From the NCBI GenBank assembly GCA_963989385.1, contig OZ022500.1:17932460-17996459 (forward strand): a DNA stretch of 64,000 nt. Direction: 5' to 3'. Shown piece by piece: positions 1 to 11,995 of the stretch (positions are counted from its first letter, which is position 1; every line of letters starts with the position of its first letter). Position numbers and translations under genes: made by a program. This stretch comes from Ctena decussata. Its lineage: Eukaryota > Mollusca > Bivalvia > Lucinida > Lucinidae. The notes under the pieces are model-generated. The model was not told the origin of the DNA. It ran no database searches and worked only from the letters and a program-made list of their open reading frames with translations.

Positions 1-193
1 CACGTTTACGATGTTGACGGGTGGACATCTTGCTTAAGAATGACCAAAATCGTGGTCTCATTTATTCATGCAACTCTGTTTTGATGTCTGGTCGGTCATA
101 AATGTAACAGTCTGATTTTCAATTTGATAAAGGGAACTTTTATAGTTTATTTTTGTTTCGGATTATACAGGATCATAATAAAAATGACAAATC

Positions 194-440
194 CTAGATC
201 AAAATGTATACTGATACACACATTTTGCGTTCATGTGCACAATTTGCACCCGGGGGCAAATTTGCACCGGGGTGCAAATAAATTTGTACCACATCGATAG
301 TAGGGTCAAATTTGCACCCGGGGCAAATTTGCACCCGGGTGCTTTTTCTTAAAACACCTTTCACGTGGCCAAAAATACACCCAGGGTGCAAATTTGCACC
401 CCGGGTGTATTTTTGCACCCGGGTGCAAAAAGTCCACTTG
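194..440. repeat. TTTGCACCCGGG minisatellite
   Basis: About ten copies of a 12-20 base unit (TTTGCACCCGGGTGCAAA and variants) in both orientations. Many are perfect palindromes around CCCGGG. The translation across it is repeat-derived. Bases 441-1000 beyond it are AT-rich with no recognised feature. Confidence 0.8.
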
Positions 441-1293
441 AACACGGCTTAAAGGTAGGTTCCTGGGCTAACAATGTCAATTATGTCCACAAAATAATTT
501 CGTCTTTTTCTGAGCAGTATTGAATTCTCTTATTTTTCTGAATTTGTTGCTACTGACAAACTCGTCAGATGTTGAAGAAAATAGTCGTTTTCCCTTTTGG
601 TTTATTTTATTTCTTTGGAATTCCAGTTCTAAAAATAACTGTTTATTATGTCTATAAGTGCGCGATTTCTGATGCCATTCTCCAAAGGCAATTTTCCCTT
701 GATGTGAGCTCTCTTAGAGGTCCTGGCATGGCGGATGGGTTAAAACTATCCCAAAATGCAATGCAGCATGACATCAGCTGCATTATCTATTTTTGGCACG
801 AACTAAAAATAGCGCTAACTGGTGTGTGAAGCAGAGTTAGGAAATCCTTTGCAAAACAACTTTTCTGATATTTTTTTGATTTACACTTTTTAGTGAAACT
901 TATTAATTCCCTTTTATAAGTGCTTTCCAAAAATTTGGATGAAAGTTCATCAAAATTATGATGCATTCCAAAGTACAGGAACCTACCTTTAAGATAAATG
1001 TACGTTTTATGGCGATTTTAGAAAGAAAAAGAGACGTTACACCGTCTTACGTCGTAAAACGTCATAAAATTGCGTCGGTAATTGCTGTGACGTCAGCAAA
1101 ACACGGTAACTTTCCATTCCTTCTGTAGGCGCTCTGTGTTAGAATTGAAAACTGTCTGTATCACTTAAAATTATCAGCGTGTTAAACTAGATACTAGGTA
1201 TCTTACCTTACTGCATTTACCGCATTTAGGTCAAGGCCATAACATAAATCGCAGTGAGCATTTTTGTATTTTGATATAAACGGCACATGCATA

Positions 1294-1520
1294 TTTATAC
1301 CACCCTTACCAGAACATGCCAACTTTTGTACGAAAGATTTCGCCGTGAGAAAGGTCTACACTGGTAAGGGTGGTATAAAATAGTTATACCATAGTTTGTC
1401 CGCTTGTATGAGGAGATAATTCACTCGTTTTATTATACCATGATTTGTTCGCATTTTACGAGATAATCCACGAGCTTTAGCGAGTGGATTTTCTCCCGTA
1501 CAGGCGGACAAACCATGGCA
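1294..1520. repeat. Nested inverted repeats, MITE-like
   Basis: TTTATACCACCCTTACCAG at 1294-1312 is inverted at 1361-1380, and CCATAGTTTGTCCGC near 1389 is inverted as GCGGACAAACCATGG near 1503. These look like one or two foldback elements. Bases 1521-1860 hold nothing recognised. Confidence 0.6.
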
Positions 1521-1865
1521 TGTCTACATTATAATGGCAGACCTATGGAATGAAGTTTTTCCTTCATTGAAAATGTTGAACGTGGCATTCGTACACTCAC
1601 ATTCTCAAATACATGCTCCATCCATGTGGTGGATTTATAACTGTGAGGTATGAATTATAGATTTTAAGGATTTGAACAATAAATGGTTAAACTTCCCCTA
1701 TTCATACTTTATCCCTTATATGGAGTGTTTAAAACAAATTAAAGTCCTTAAATGCGCTACGCAACTGCATGGCAAATGGATTGATTGCATGTGCGGGTAC
1801 TGCAGACAGCACATCATTGCTGGCTGATCAGAATTTTTTGAGTTCGCACTGATGATCCGTGACCC

Positions 1866-1943
1866 CGCCCAGTGGGTACATGACGTCCAAATGACGTCGC
1901 ACTGACGTCGATGCGTACAACGATGGCATGTGCCTACTGGGAG
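1866..1943. repeat. ACGT-rich foldback, family E
   Basis: CCCAGTGGGTACATGACGTC at the left and GGCATGTGCCTACTGGGAG at the right form terminal inverted repeats around several GACGTC cores. Relatives lie at 16033-16208, about 32654-32816 and 35127-35194. Confidence 0.65.
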
Positions 1944-2127
1944 CTGAAACGATTTGATGAAAAACGAAGACGGTTGCACGTACGTAGATGAAAAAGCAGA
2001 AGACTTTACGCTGGCGCAGATACTGTGGCTGGTCCCAATCTTACGTGGATGCCGTTAGACCCCCGCCTCTCATGGTATGGCTCAAACAAGCATCTTGACC
2101 CATTTATGCCCATGAACTAAATCAGTT

Positions 2128-2277
2128 CTGGGTTCGAGGTTATAAAACTTGAGAATAATCTCAAACTCAAAATAAAGCACTCTGATTGGCTGCTTCTGAG
2201 CATGTGCTCGGAAGCAGCCAATCAGTATGCCTTATTTTGAGTTTGAGAATGTACTCATGTTTTATAACCTCTGGGCC
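2128..2277. mobile_element. Hairpin MITE, GGTTCGAGGTTATAAAAC family, copy 1
   Basis: The left end GGTTCGAGGTTATAAAACTT is inverted at the right (GTTTTATAACCTCTGGGCC). The centre is a second stem, GGCTGCTTCTGAGCATGTGC against its complement. A near-identical copy lies at 34438-34587 and a diverged one at about 50190-50310. Confidence 0.75.
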
Positions 2278-2385
2278 TGATCAAATAGATGAGCCGACCT
2301 AATAATTAGAGGGTGTAAGGTTTAGTTGATTTTTGAATGTTTTTTTTTTTTTTTTTTTTTAAGGAGGAACACACATTTGCCTTAT

Positions 2386-2470
2386 GCAACTAGTGTGGAC
2401 TCTGATCAGACGTCGCGTTCTGCGGCGTCTAGTCTGCACTATTTGCCAATGTCCCTTTCAAGAGACACTA
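2386..2470. repeat. Short foldback with GACTCTGATCAGACG core
   Basis: GACTCTGATCAGACGTCGCG and GCGGCGTCTAGTCTGCACT form a hairpin. Similar TAGACCCAGATCAGACTG pieces recur at 33500-33570, 39810-39870, 43150-43200 and 47160-47200. A poly-T tract precedes it at 2340-2360. Bases 2471-2790 hold nothing recognised. Confidence 0.5.
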
Positions 2471-2789
2471 GGCATTAGTGGGTTAAGTAGGAAGTATATC
2501 TGCATCAGCATTTCGTGACAAGCAGTCACACATATATCTGTCACCGATATTCTTCCGGTTTGGGTTTTCCACTTTTTGTCTTACGTTTAATGTTTCCTTT
2601 AATAGTAACTTCTGATTGTATGCTTTGTTATTTTATATTTTCTTGTATTTTTTTTTTTGCTGCTAACTGAATCCAGTAGACAAACACCGTGGAAACATCA
2701 TGCCGACATCGATCTAAAGTCATGACGTTGATACTATCTTGTTTCCTTCTGAACAGCATCATTTCACAATGCTAGTCTAGGCATTTATA

Positions 2790-2955
2790 TTTTCAGAGTG
2801 GCTATTACCAGTCGACTGGCAATAGCGATACGTTGAAATCGCTATTGGCAGTTGCCTGGTAACAGCCCTTAGCGTTGAAATCGCTGTTGCCAGTCAACTG
2901 GTAATAGCGAGTTTAACGTGAAATCTATTGCCAGTCAGCTGGCGATAGCGCTTTA
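2790..2955. repeat. CCAGTCGACTGG palindromic repeat array, copy 1
   Basis: Four or more units of CTATTACCAGTCGACTGGC and relatives at about 45-base spacing, each a near-palindrome around GTCGAC/GTTGCC. The same family lies at 5787-5920. Confidence 0.7.
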
Positions 2956-3039
2956 AACCATTCCATTCGGGATACCCCTTTAGGGGAATTTGGACAAACA
3001 GTTTGGATCCAGATCAGGCCACACAAACGAGATCCAAAC

Positions 3040-4900
3040 TGTTTACTGCCTAGACATCATTTCTACAAGAGTTAGTTAGACCAATATTGTCAAAATATTC
3101 TTGATTTTTGATGCAGACGACAATTTCACCAGGCGACAAAAATACCCAGAATGCAATGGGTTAAACGCGTTTTACTGCTATACCTTGATCCAAACGAAAT
3201 GTCAGGGCGGTAACAAATATGCGCTGGCAATCACTGTCAAATTCGATCAGTCTACTAGAAGATTCGGTAGAATAAATTTTGCACGCTTGTTCTAGTTCAC
3301 TAAGCATAACGCATTGTTGTTGTACCTCTTGTCACCACATTTACTATCGTGTACGAAAGACGTTTCTATGCTTATACAAAAAGTAAGAAGGAAGGTGCAT
3401 TTTATTAAGATGATAATGATCATCTGCGCGCAAGGAAGCGCCGTTTACGGTGTGACGAATTCCGCCGCCGCGAGATTCGAACTAGGTAAGCCAGGTCTTA
3501 GCAGACTGCGCTCCCGCCGTTCATATAACACCATCCCTGCATGCAAAACCTTAAAATAAGAGTCATCATAGTGCCTAAGTCGGGCATACCCTGCATAATA
3601 AATACTCGAGACAATTTATTTACGCTTATATTCGCGAATCTCTCTTGGCTCGCAAAATGAAACATTTCACGTATATTGGAACGCTTAAATCATAGGGTGT
3701 AAACTGCCAAAGCAATGTTGAAAAACGTATCAACGGTGATGCACTCTAAATCTAAAAACAACATTGTGCCAACATTGACATCAATACGACGATCTTCCAG
3801 CCGGTTTGTGCCCATTGGATGTTTTGCCGCAACAGCATCCTTGAGACATGCCAAAATAATGCTTTTATACAATGTGCAGATTATCGGTGTAAAAGCGAAG
3901 CATCAGATCAGCCTGCGCATCCTCCCTGTATAATAATCATCTTTTCTCCTATTTTGTACATGATGGATTCAGACATAACACATTGTTTGGCATTTTTAAC
4001 ACTTGAAATGGGAAAAAACAAGCCTGTACATTCTGTACGTTCGAAAAGAAAATATTTGGATCATGAGGACATGCTGTCGTCTCCGTTCACATATACTGGC
4101 GTGCGACACGTGGTGGCCGCGTACCAGTGGTGGCCGTTTGCATTTTGCACGCATAATTACGTGTTTGATCCGCCTTAGATTTGGCTATGTCCTAAAAGGA
4201 AACAAAAGGGACTCCCACAAAAAAGACTGGTTAAATTATCTCCTCGGAAGGCAAAAGGTTAACCGTTTCCCCAAGCTATCCTCATTCAAACATTATTGCC
4301 TTGCCGGGGATCACAACCCTTGATACAGACATAATCAAATACAGAAATAAACATGAACAAATTGCTTTATTAATGTTTACTTATGACGAAAAAGGTATAA
4401 CCTGCAACCAGCCTGCAAAAAAGTATCTAAATTCTTGTAAAATGACAGCACACGTGTACCAATTATCTGTTTGTTTTCGACGTAATGTAGCATGTGCCTA
4501 CGAAATGACTACGTCAGAGTTTTAAAGTCCGTTGCTGACTGTTTCTTATATTCTACCTGTGCTGAACGCTCTAAAACTTCTGACAAAGCCCACAGACTTA
4601 CAATGACATATCATCAAAGTTTAAATCCACAACAAGGTTTTGAAAAATGCATCATTCAATGCATGGCAATCGTGACGGCCATCACTGGTATGCTATGCTC
4701 GTATTTCAATGCGTTTTGGTGACCTAGTTGGAGGATCTGTCACAGGCACATGTTATAGTCTATTTCAAAAAATAAATCAGTATTATAACGACAGTTACCC
4801 TTAGTTTATTAAATCAAAATATAGAAATACGAATCACTAGATAAAAAGTGTAACAAAAAACGGCCACCACTGGTCGCCTGCCAGTATAGACGATATTTCG
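3040..4900. other. No recognised gene; tRNA-like SINE remnant near 3460-3530
   Basis: On the minus strand, 3530 to 3460 reads like a tRNA head (GGCGGGAGCGCAGTCTGC, then a B-box-like AGTTCGAATCTC). It lacks a convincing cloverleaf, so I read it as a SINE remnant. The short reading frames here match nothing I recognise. Confidence 0.35.
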
Positions 4901-4946
4901 ATCATAAGGAATATACAAAGTGTATTTGGTCATACAGGCTGTAAAC

Positions 4947-5035
4947 TTCGCAAGCAAAGACTGCTAAGTCCACTTTTTCTTATTTTGTTTATTGCATAAG
5001 GAACAAAGTGGACTTAGTACACTTGGCTTGCGAAG
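4947..5035. repeat. Foldback around AAGTGGACTTAG
   Basis: CTTCGCAAGC...CTAAGTCCACTTT at the left is inverted as AAAGTGGACTTAG...GCTTGCGAAG at the right, with a short loop. It is MITE-like or a snap-back duplication. Confidence 0.6.
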
Positions 5036-5786
5036 ATGATAGGCCCTATGATCATACATGAAGATCAGGAGTTGGGCTGTACATGTACTAAGATAGCATG
5101 TGCGAATAGCGAAGACTCAGATAAGCCTGTACATTCATTTCATACCTATCTATGTATATGGCAAACCACAACTTATGTTCTTTATTTCATTACTGAAAAA
5201 GTGAAACTTATTGAAAGTGTGAACAAACATGACTCAGGTCAGTCTGTGCATCCTCGCAGCTAACCTGGTAAATTTAAAGAGTAAATTGTTGGCGTCGCAT
5301 AAATAGATAACTTATTGGATGTGTGAAAACTAAATAATAAGATCAGCCTGTGCACATTTGTATCTGATCAGTCGTGGGTGAAGCGCCGGCCTGCTGATCT
5401 TGCGGTCCTGAGCTCCATTCTCGAACGCGTTCTCAATCGTAAACCGGGTTCCGTCGCACAGAGCCATTCATTATCACTCTCCCATCGTTTTGGTATGACT
5501 GAAATACTGCTGAAAAGGACGTAAAATCGCAAGTCATCAATCCATCCCTTTTTGATCGACGTTGTACAAGGACAGATAATATGGCTAGCCACGTGCGTCT
5601 ATTGTTGGCTATACCGCATATCAAGTTGTTGCATAACTTTACGTTGTATTTGCAAGTTTTGTTACGGCTAAATAATTTTTGTTACCGGTGAGTGAGCAGC
5701 GTGTATGTCCTGTGCCCCTTTTTGTATAATAGAAAAGTCTAGGGGAAGGTACAAAGATAACTCCGCCGTGACATTTCTTTTGGATC

Positions 5787-5925
5787 AGGGTATACCAGCT
5801 GACTGGTAACAGCGGTTTTGACGTAAAATGGCTACTGCCAGTCGTCTGATAAAAGCGATGATTTTAACGTAAAATGGCTATTACCAGCCGTCTGTCTTTT
5901 GCGAACCAGCTGGTAATAGGCCCTT
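5787..5925. repeat. CCAGTCGACTGG palindromic repeat array, copy 2
   Basis: Units such as CAGCTGACTGGTAACAGCG and GCTACTGCCAGTCGTCTG repeat at about 50-base spacing, as in 2790-2955. Bases 5926-6948 have no recognised gene or repeat. Confidence 0.65.
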
Positions 5926-6950
5926 CCTTATATCTTTACGTCATGCAGAGTGGAAGGGGATAAATTGGTGATGATTTTGTGTTGACCATTGCCTGAAACG
6001 TGGATTTTTATAAACATGCATGCGTGTAGGAATCAGCAAAGTAATGGCGATCAGCCCGAAAAATAGTGCCCAAATACTTTCGTTCTTTTTGTAGCCTTGT
6101 GGTTGCATTTATGCAATAATTACGAAACATTTTCACTCCTTCGGCCTCGATTTTCCACAGATCCCTCTGGACCTGGCAAATGTTAATGCATGAAAAACCA
6201 TTTTTGATCCCTATTTTAATCCCCGTATCTCTGACTTTGTTGTGCGTTATGCAGCCCAATAATGTCTTATGCGAAATATCTTCCTGTGTTTCTGTCGTAT
6301 AAATCAAATACGTGACATTTTTCTGGGCGTAGAAGTTAAGAAAAACAGAAGTCATGTATAGTTTCTAAGCCTAGAAGTTCTATTATAGAGTTAGTCTAAC
6401 TAGTAGTTAATGAGTCCCATTGAATTCAGAAATCGACGCTACGAGTTGTTACGTCAATATTGACCCAGTTAATGATAGGTTCCCCTCTTTATTTAAAAGT
6501 AAGTAGACTTGGAACCAATATTTCTTCTGGCCGGTTTACATCGCGGAATGATTATGTACAAAGTAGTTAGGTATTTTGTCAACGTATATAAGAAGTTTAA
6601 GACCTGAGTATCTCCATGTAATACATAAATTTATATAAAAGACTATAACAGATAGTTCTAGACTAATATGCACAGTGGAAGGAAGAAAAACGATGATTAT
6701 TTGAGCGTATGTGTATTCCGATTGGAAGAGTACTTCGGTCGACCACCTAGCTGATGAAATATCTCCGTATTTTCCTAGTGAACATCGTTACGAGATTTGA
6801 ACAACGTTATCTCAATATTCAATCGACTTTGATACCGCTAAATTATTAATGATCAAAAATAATAATTCAGTCCATGAAAGATGAATTTAATTGTTGAATT
6901 TGAGCTCGCATAACAAAATTTAAGCCGTGACCTAGATATTCGAGACCGTA

Positions 6951-7047
6951 TCGGGACGTTTCGCGCCAGGGACGTTTCGTCCCAGGACGTTTCGTCCCAA
7001 ACAGGCCAAAAACCCGGGACGATTCGTCTCAGGGCGTTTCGACCCAT
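6951..7047. repeat. GGGACGTTTCGTCCC cluster
   Basis: Four or five copies of the near-palindrome GGGACGTTTCGTCCC and variants within 97 bases. Bases 7048-7540 hold nothing recognised. Confidence 0.65.
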
Positions 7048-7544
7048 ATTCATTTAGATTTCATCGAGAGATCACCGTATCAAAACGAAAGAACGAATCT
7101 GAATACAAAATCCGATATATAAGACTGTACACTCATGATTCTCACTGGCTTTAACTTTAATGTTTAGTTCGTGAATTTATTGAAATTCAAACAGATTTCT
7201 CAGCCTAAAAAAACGAAACGCAAGGATTTGTCAGTGTAAGCGGAAGTAAATGTCACCAAAACGGCGGTTTGAGCTAAGTCCTTCGAGGATAATCCAGACA
7301 GTTACATTAGTTTTTCTTTTGTTTAATATATTATTAGAAAAGTATACCTAATATTGTATTCATATTTACAGGCATAGTTACTATATTGTACCGTTTGAAA
7401 CAAGAGTAAAAGCTCTTTCAGTAGAAACTATTAAGTTGCAATCCATCCACACTTGGTTCAAAACTTCATTATTAACAGGATGGGGTACAAGGTAAATATT
7501 ATATAAAGGTCTCATCTGGCCAAACTAGCTACACTTTTGACTCA

Positions 7545-9065
7545 TCCTGATGTTGAAAGAGTTGTTTTGGGGTATATTGGTGAGTTCAGATGCAGACTCA
7601 CTTAACACAGGCATAACACCTATGAACACCGGTCTGATTCCTACCTGCTTAGGGATGCATCCTGTATTACCCAGAAACTTATCGATGAATACCGGTCTGC
7701 TCAGACACACTCACCGCACTACCTAGAAACATGTCAATGAACACCGGTCTGATTCCTTATCTTAACTGCTTTGACACACTCACTGCATTAACTAGAACTA
7801 TTTGGATGAACACTTGTCTGAAACCTATCTTCTCAGACACACTGGCCCCACTACTTAGAAACAATCTGATGAACACCGGTCTAATAACTTCACCATCCTA
7901 CCTTAAAACATGTTGATGAACATCGGTCTGTTTCCTACCTGCTTAGACAAATTCACCACATTACCTAGAAACATGTTGATGAACACCAGTCATCGACATG
8001 TTTTTAGGTAGTGCAGTGAATTGTCTAAAGAGGGTAAAATCAGACTGGTGTTCATCGACATGTTTCTAGGTAATGCGGTGATTACGTATAAGCAGGTAGG
8101 AATCAGACCGGTGTTCATTGACATGTTTCTAGGTAGTTGACTGATTGTGTCCGAGCATGTCAGGATCAGATAAGTGTTCTTCAGAATGTTTCTAGGTAGT
8201 GCGGTGAGTGTATCTGAGCAAGTACATATCAGACATATATTAATTGACAGATTCCTACTGCTTTGACAAACTCAGCGCACTACCTAGTAACATGTTGATG
8301 AACACCAGTCATCGACATGTTTCTAAGTAGTGCAGTGAATTGTCTAAAGAGGTAAAATAAAACTGGTGTTCGACATGTTTCTTGGTAGTGAAGTGATCAT
8401 GTCTAAGCAAGTAGGAATCAAACCATTCTTCTTCGACATGTTTTAAGATAGCGGAGTGATTGCATTGGAGCAAGTCGGTATCGGACAAGTGTTCTTCAAA
8501 ATGTTTCAAGGAAGTGCGGTGGGTGTATCTGAGCAAGTACGTATCAGACATATATTAATTGACTGATTCCTACCTGCTTTGGCAAACTCAGTGTACTACC
8601 TAGAAACATGTTGATGAACACATGTAGTGCAGTAATTTGTCTAAAGAGGTAAAATTCAGACCGGTGTACATCAAAAATTTTCTTGGTAGTGAAGTGATCA
8701 TGTCTAACCAAGTAGGAATCAGACCGGTGTTCATCAATATGTTTCTAGGTAGTGGGGTGATTGTGTTTGAGCAGGCTGCTATCAGACAAGTGTTCTTCGA
8801 AATGTTTGTAGGCATTGCGGCTAGCAGTGCGGTTAGTGTATCTGAGCAAGTACGTATCAGACATTTATTAATTATTAATTGACATGTTTAGAGGGAGTGC
8901 GGTATAGTTATTAGACTGGTTTTCATCGATGTGTTTCCAGGTGGTGAGATGAATGTGTCTGAGTGGGTAGGTATTAGACAAATGTTCCACCAAATGGTTC
9001 TAGGTAGTGCAGTGAATGTATTTAAGCCGGTAAAAATCAGACTGATGTTCATTGACATGTTTCTA
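7545..9065. repeat. Minisatellite with alternating orientation, GAACACCGGTCTGATTCCTA unit
   Basis: Units of about 65-75 bases carry GATGAACACCGGTCTGAT ... CTACCTAGAAACATGT. They run forward at about 7613-7995, inverted at about 8000-8220, forward near 8240-8310, inverted at about 8310-8550, forward near 8565-8625 and inverted to 9065. The several reading frames here are repeat-derived. Confidence 0.85.
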
Positions 9066-9670
9066 GATACCATAAAATCGAAAAAGTGATATCACAAAAT
9101 ATGTACGATTGAGTGATATCACAAAATCCAATTAGTGATACCACAAAATAGAATAAGTGATATCACAAAAATTGATTTTGTGATGGCACGAGATCACAGC
9201 TACTTTGTGATATCACTAATTCGATTTTGTATATCACAACATCTATTTAGTGATGTCACATTCGATTTTGTGATATCACTTAATCGATTTTATGATATCA
9301 CTATATCTATCGAGTTTGTGATCAGTAATTCGTTCCTAACTAGTGATATCAAGAAATCGATATTACAAAAACGATTTTGTGATTTCACTAAATCGATTTA
9401 GTAAACATAATATAACACATGGTTTATGACACTCAGGTGAGTCAGTGATAGCACATAATAGTTAGTGAAATCAGAAAATAATGTGATACCACATGTCAAA
9501 AGGTAAAGTGGATATGATTTTTCGATATCACAAATTCGATTTTTGTACGAATTAGTGATATCACAAACTCAGATTACTGATATCGCCAAATGAAATAAGT
9601 GATATCAAACAAAAATCGAATTTGTGATATCGAAAAATCATATCCACTTTACCTTTTGATATATATCCAA
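9066..9670. repeat. GTGATATCAC palindrome array
   Basis: More than twenty copies of the 10-base palindrome GTGATATCAC (or one-base variants) are joined by AAAATCGATTT-type spacers, itself near-palindromic. It ends in a snap-back pair around 9510-9660. Confidence 0.85.
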
Positions 9671-10255
9671 ATCTGTATAGTGATATCTATGGCAAGCCAT
9701 TTTACTAACCATAATGCATAGTAGATATCTTATATAGTAAATTAGATATCTGATATGCCAGTTAAGATATCTAATATAACATATAAGATATATAACATAT
9801 AAGAAATCTTATATCCTCTATAAGATATCTGATACAGGATATATCTTATATAGAAAATAAGATATCTTATATAGGATATGAGTTATCATCTTATTTAATT
9901 TTTCATATAAGATATCTTATATAATATATCAGATATCTTATATATTAGATATCTTATATAGCATGTAAGATATCTTATATAATAAATCAGATATCTGATA
10001 TATCAGATATGTTATATATTTAAATAAGATATCTCACATCCTATATAAGATAGCATATCTGATATCGATATCTGATTTACAAAACAGGATATCTTATATG
10101 TGATACAAGACATCTTAAATGCTATATCAGATAACATATATTGTGTTGCGTCTTATGGAAAAGTCAAATAAGATATCTTATATACCTATACTAGATATCT
10201 TATATAGTATATAAGATTCTTATATGATATCTTATATACCTATACTAGATATAAC
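9671..10255. repeat. AGATATCTTATATA array
   Basis: Dense repeats of AGATATCTTATATA and inverted forms with almost pure A/T composition and GATATC cores. It follows directly on the GTGATATCAC array and may share its origin. Confidence 0.8.
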
Positions 10256-10343
10256 AGGTCCCTTTGCACGCGACAATGATCAGCATATTCACATAGTTCA
10301 TTGTTTTTTCTAGTGAAATTATTTAATTCAGATTTTTATATAC

Positions 10344-10480
10344 TAAGGCCCGATTTCACGTTAAACTTAGTACATGGATTAGCATTCGGAACACCAAAAT
10401 TTTAAATTGCGCCTTACGGTAAAATAGACCACGGACTGGTTAATACGAGTTATAACTGTGACGTGAAATCGGGCCTAAAA
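10344..10480. mobile_element. Hairpin MITE with AAGGCCCGATTTCACGT ends
   Basis: AAGGCCCGATTTCACGT at the left matches the inverse of ACGTGAAATCGGGCCTAA at the right, about 130 bases apart. The same terminal motif borders the large inverted structure at 43.9-49.0 kb. Confidence 0.75.
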
Positions 10481-10852
10481 CTTATTGTTATTTGCATTTC
10501 AACTAACATAAATCTCATTCATCTTAATTTATCACTCAGTTTGTACTACGAATTTTGGAATTCAGAATTCGAAATTCAGAATTGTGAAATAAGAGAGGTA
10601 ATTGGGCTATCGTAGGACATCGATACTTTTCGATTTTTATTGCGTACTTGCATTTTTATTTTGAATTAAATGTGTTAGGTCCATATAGTTCAATTTAGCT
10701 GCACTAAGGTCTTTTTGCATATCTTTTAGTCTACATTAAACGCGGTCAATATTGTTCTGATTTACATGACCATGCATCATTCTTTAATATTAGTATATAG
10801 AGAAAATAGAGAAAATGAACAAAAGGTTACTCAGTTTTATTTATTTATTTAT

Positions 10853-11995
10853 TAGCTCGCCTGAACGAAAGTTCAGGAAGAGCTATTGTTGTCACCACGG
10901 CGTCGGCGTCTGCGTCCGCGTCCGCGTCCGGATTGGATGTTTTGGTTAAAGTTTTTGAAAGACCTGTATCTCCTTAACCCATGGATGGATTCTTTTGATA
11001 CTTACTCTGTAATTAGATATTGGTCCAAAGTTTAACAGGGTACCACCCCCACCCCACTCCGTGACCTTGATTTCAAGGTCATGGACTTAGAAAATTGGGA
11101 GTTTTTTTGGACTGGATGTTTTGGTTAAAGTTTTATAAAGCCCAATATCTCCCTAACCCATGGATGGATTTCTTTGATACTTGCACTGTAGTTAGATATT
11201 GGTCCAAAGTTTTCCAAGGTACTACCCCCACCCCCCTCAGTGACCTTGATGTCAAGGTCATGAACTTAGAAAATTGTCTTTTTATTGATTGGATGTTTTG
11301 GTTAAAGTTTTTTTAAAGACACATATCTCCTGAATTCACTGATGAATTCTTTTTATATTTGCACTGTAGTTAGATATTAGTTCAAAGTTTTACATAGTAC
11401 TTCCCCGACCCCCGCTTAATGACCTTGATGTTAAGGTCAGGGACTTAGGAAATTTGGTCTTTATAAAAGTTTTCTAATTGCATACTGATTCATAATGCTT
11501 GGCAGAGATTTAATTTACACTTGAACTGATGTTAGACACTGTTTTGAGTTTTTACCAAACAACATATACTTACCCCACTGCATGACCTTGAAGTCAAGGT
11601 CATCAACTTTGAATTTTGTCTTAAAGATTTGGTATAGTTTTATATTTATGAAGACATTATTTCACAGTGCCACGATGGACTCAGTTGATACTAATACTTG
11701 GACTGATGTTAGATAATGGTTCAAGGTTTTCATACATCCTAGCCCCTGCAGCCCCCACCTCCACCCCTTAGTTCTTTGACCTCAAGCTCATGGACTTTGA
11801 CATTTCATGTGGATTTTTTTATTTTAATTTTATTTTAAGACTTATTTCTGAGATAGCTTTTGTTTATAAACGTGTTGTCATTATGGACATGCTTGTCTGA
11901 AGTTTTATGCTTAGTAGTCCACACCACCATAGCAACTGTGTGATGGGCAAGCACCCATTCAGGCGAGCTATGCTGTCAGGCGACAGCTCTTGTTT
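10853..11995. mobile_element. 1.1-kb repeat element with AGCTCGCCTGAA ends
   Basis: AGCTCGCCTGAACGAAAG opens the element and CATTCAGGCGAGCT near 11955-11967 is its inverse; a trailing GGCGACAGCTCTTG follows. Inside are about five diverged units of roughly 190 bases, each with TGACCTTGATTTCAAGGTCA-like inverted motifs and GGATGTTTTGGTTAAAG. No protein is apparent. The class is uncertain, probably a non-autonomous DNA element. Bases 11996-13068 hold only a poly-G run near 12862-12878. Confidence 0.65.

Noticed and set aside
3819..4323. 119- and 106-codon frames upstream of the gene
   Set aside because: Overlapping frames with no recognisable domain, Cys/His-scattered composition and no supporting signals. 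Treated as chance.
5380..5452. tRNA-like stretch with CTCGAACGCG
   Set aside because: No convincing A box or cloverleaf; at best a decayed SINE, not reported as a feature.
7545..9065. CRISPR-like array of regular repeats (also 30164-30632 and 9066-9670)
   Set aside because: Eukaryotic context, no unique spacers of constant length, mixed orientations or contiguous units. These are minisatellites and palindrome arrays.
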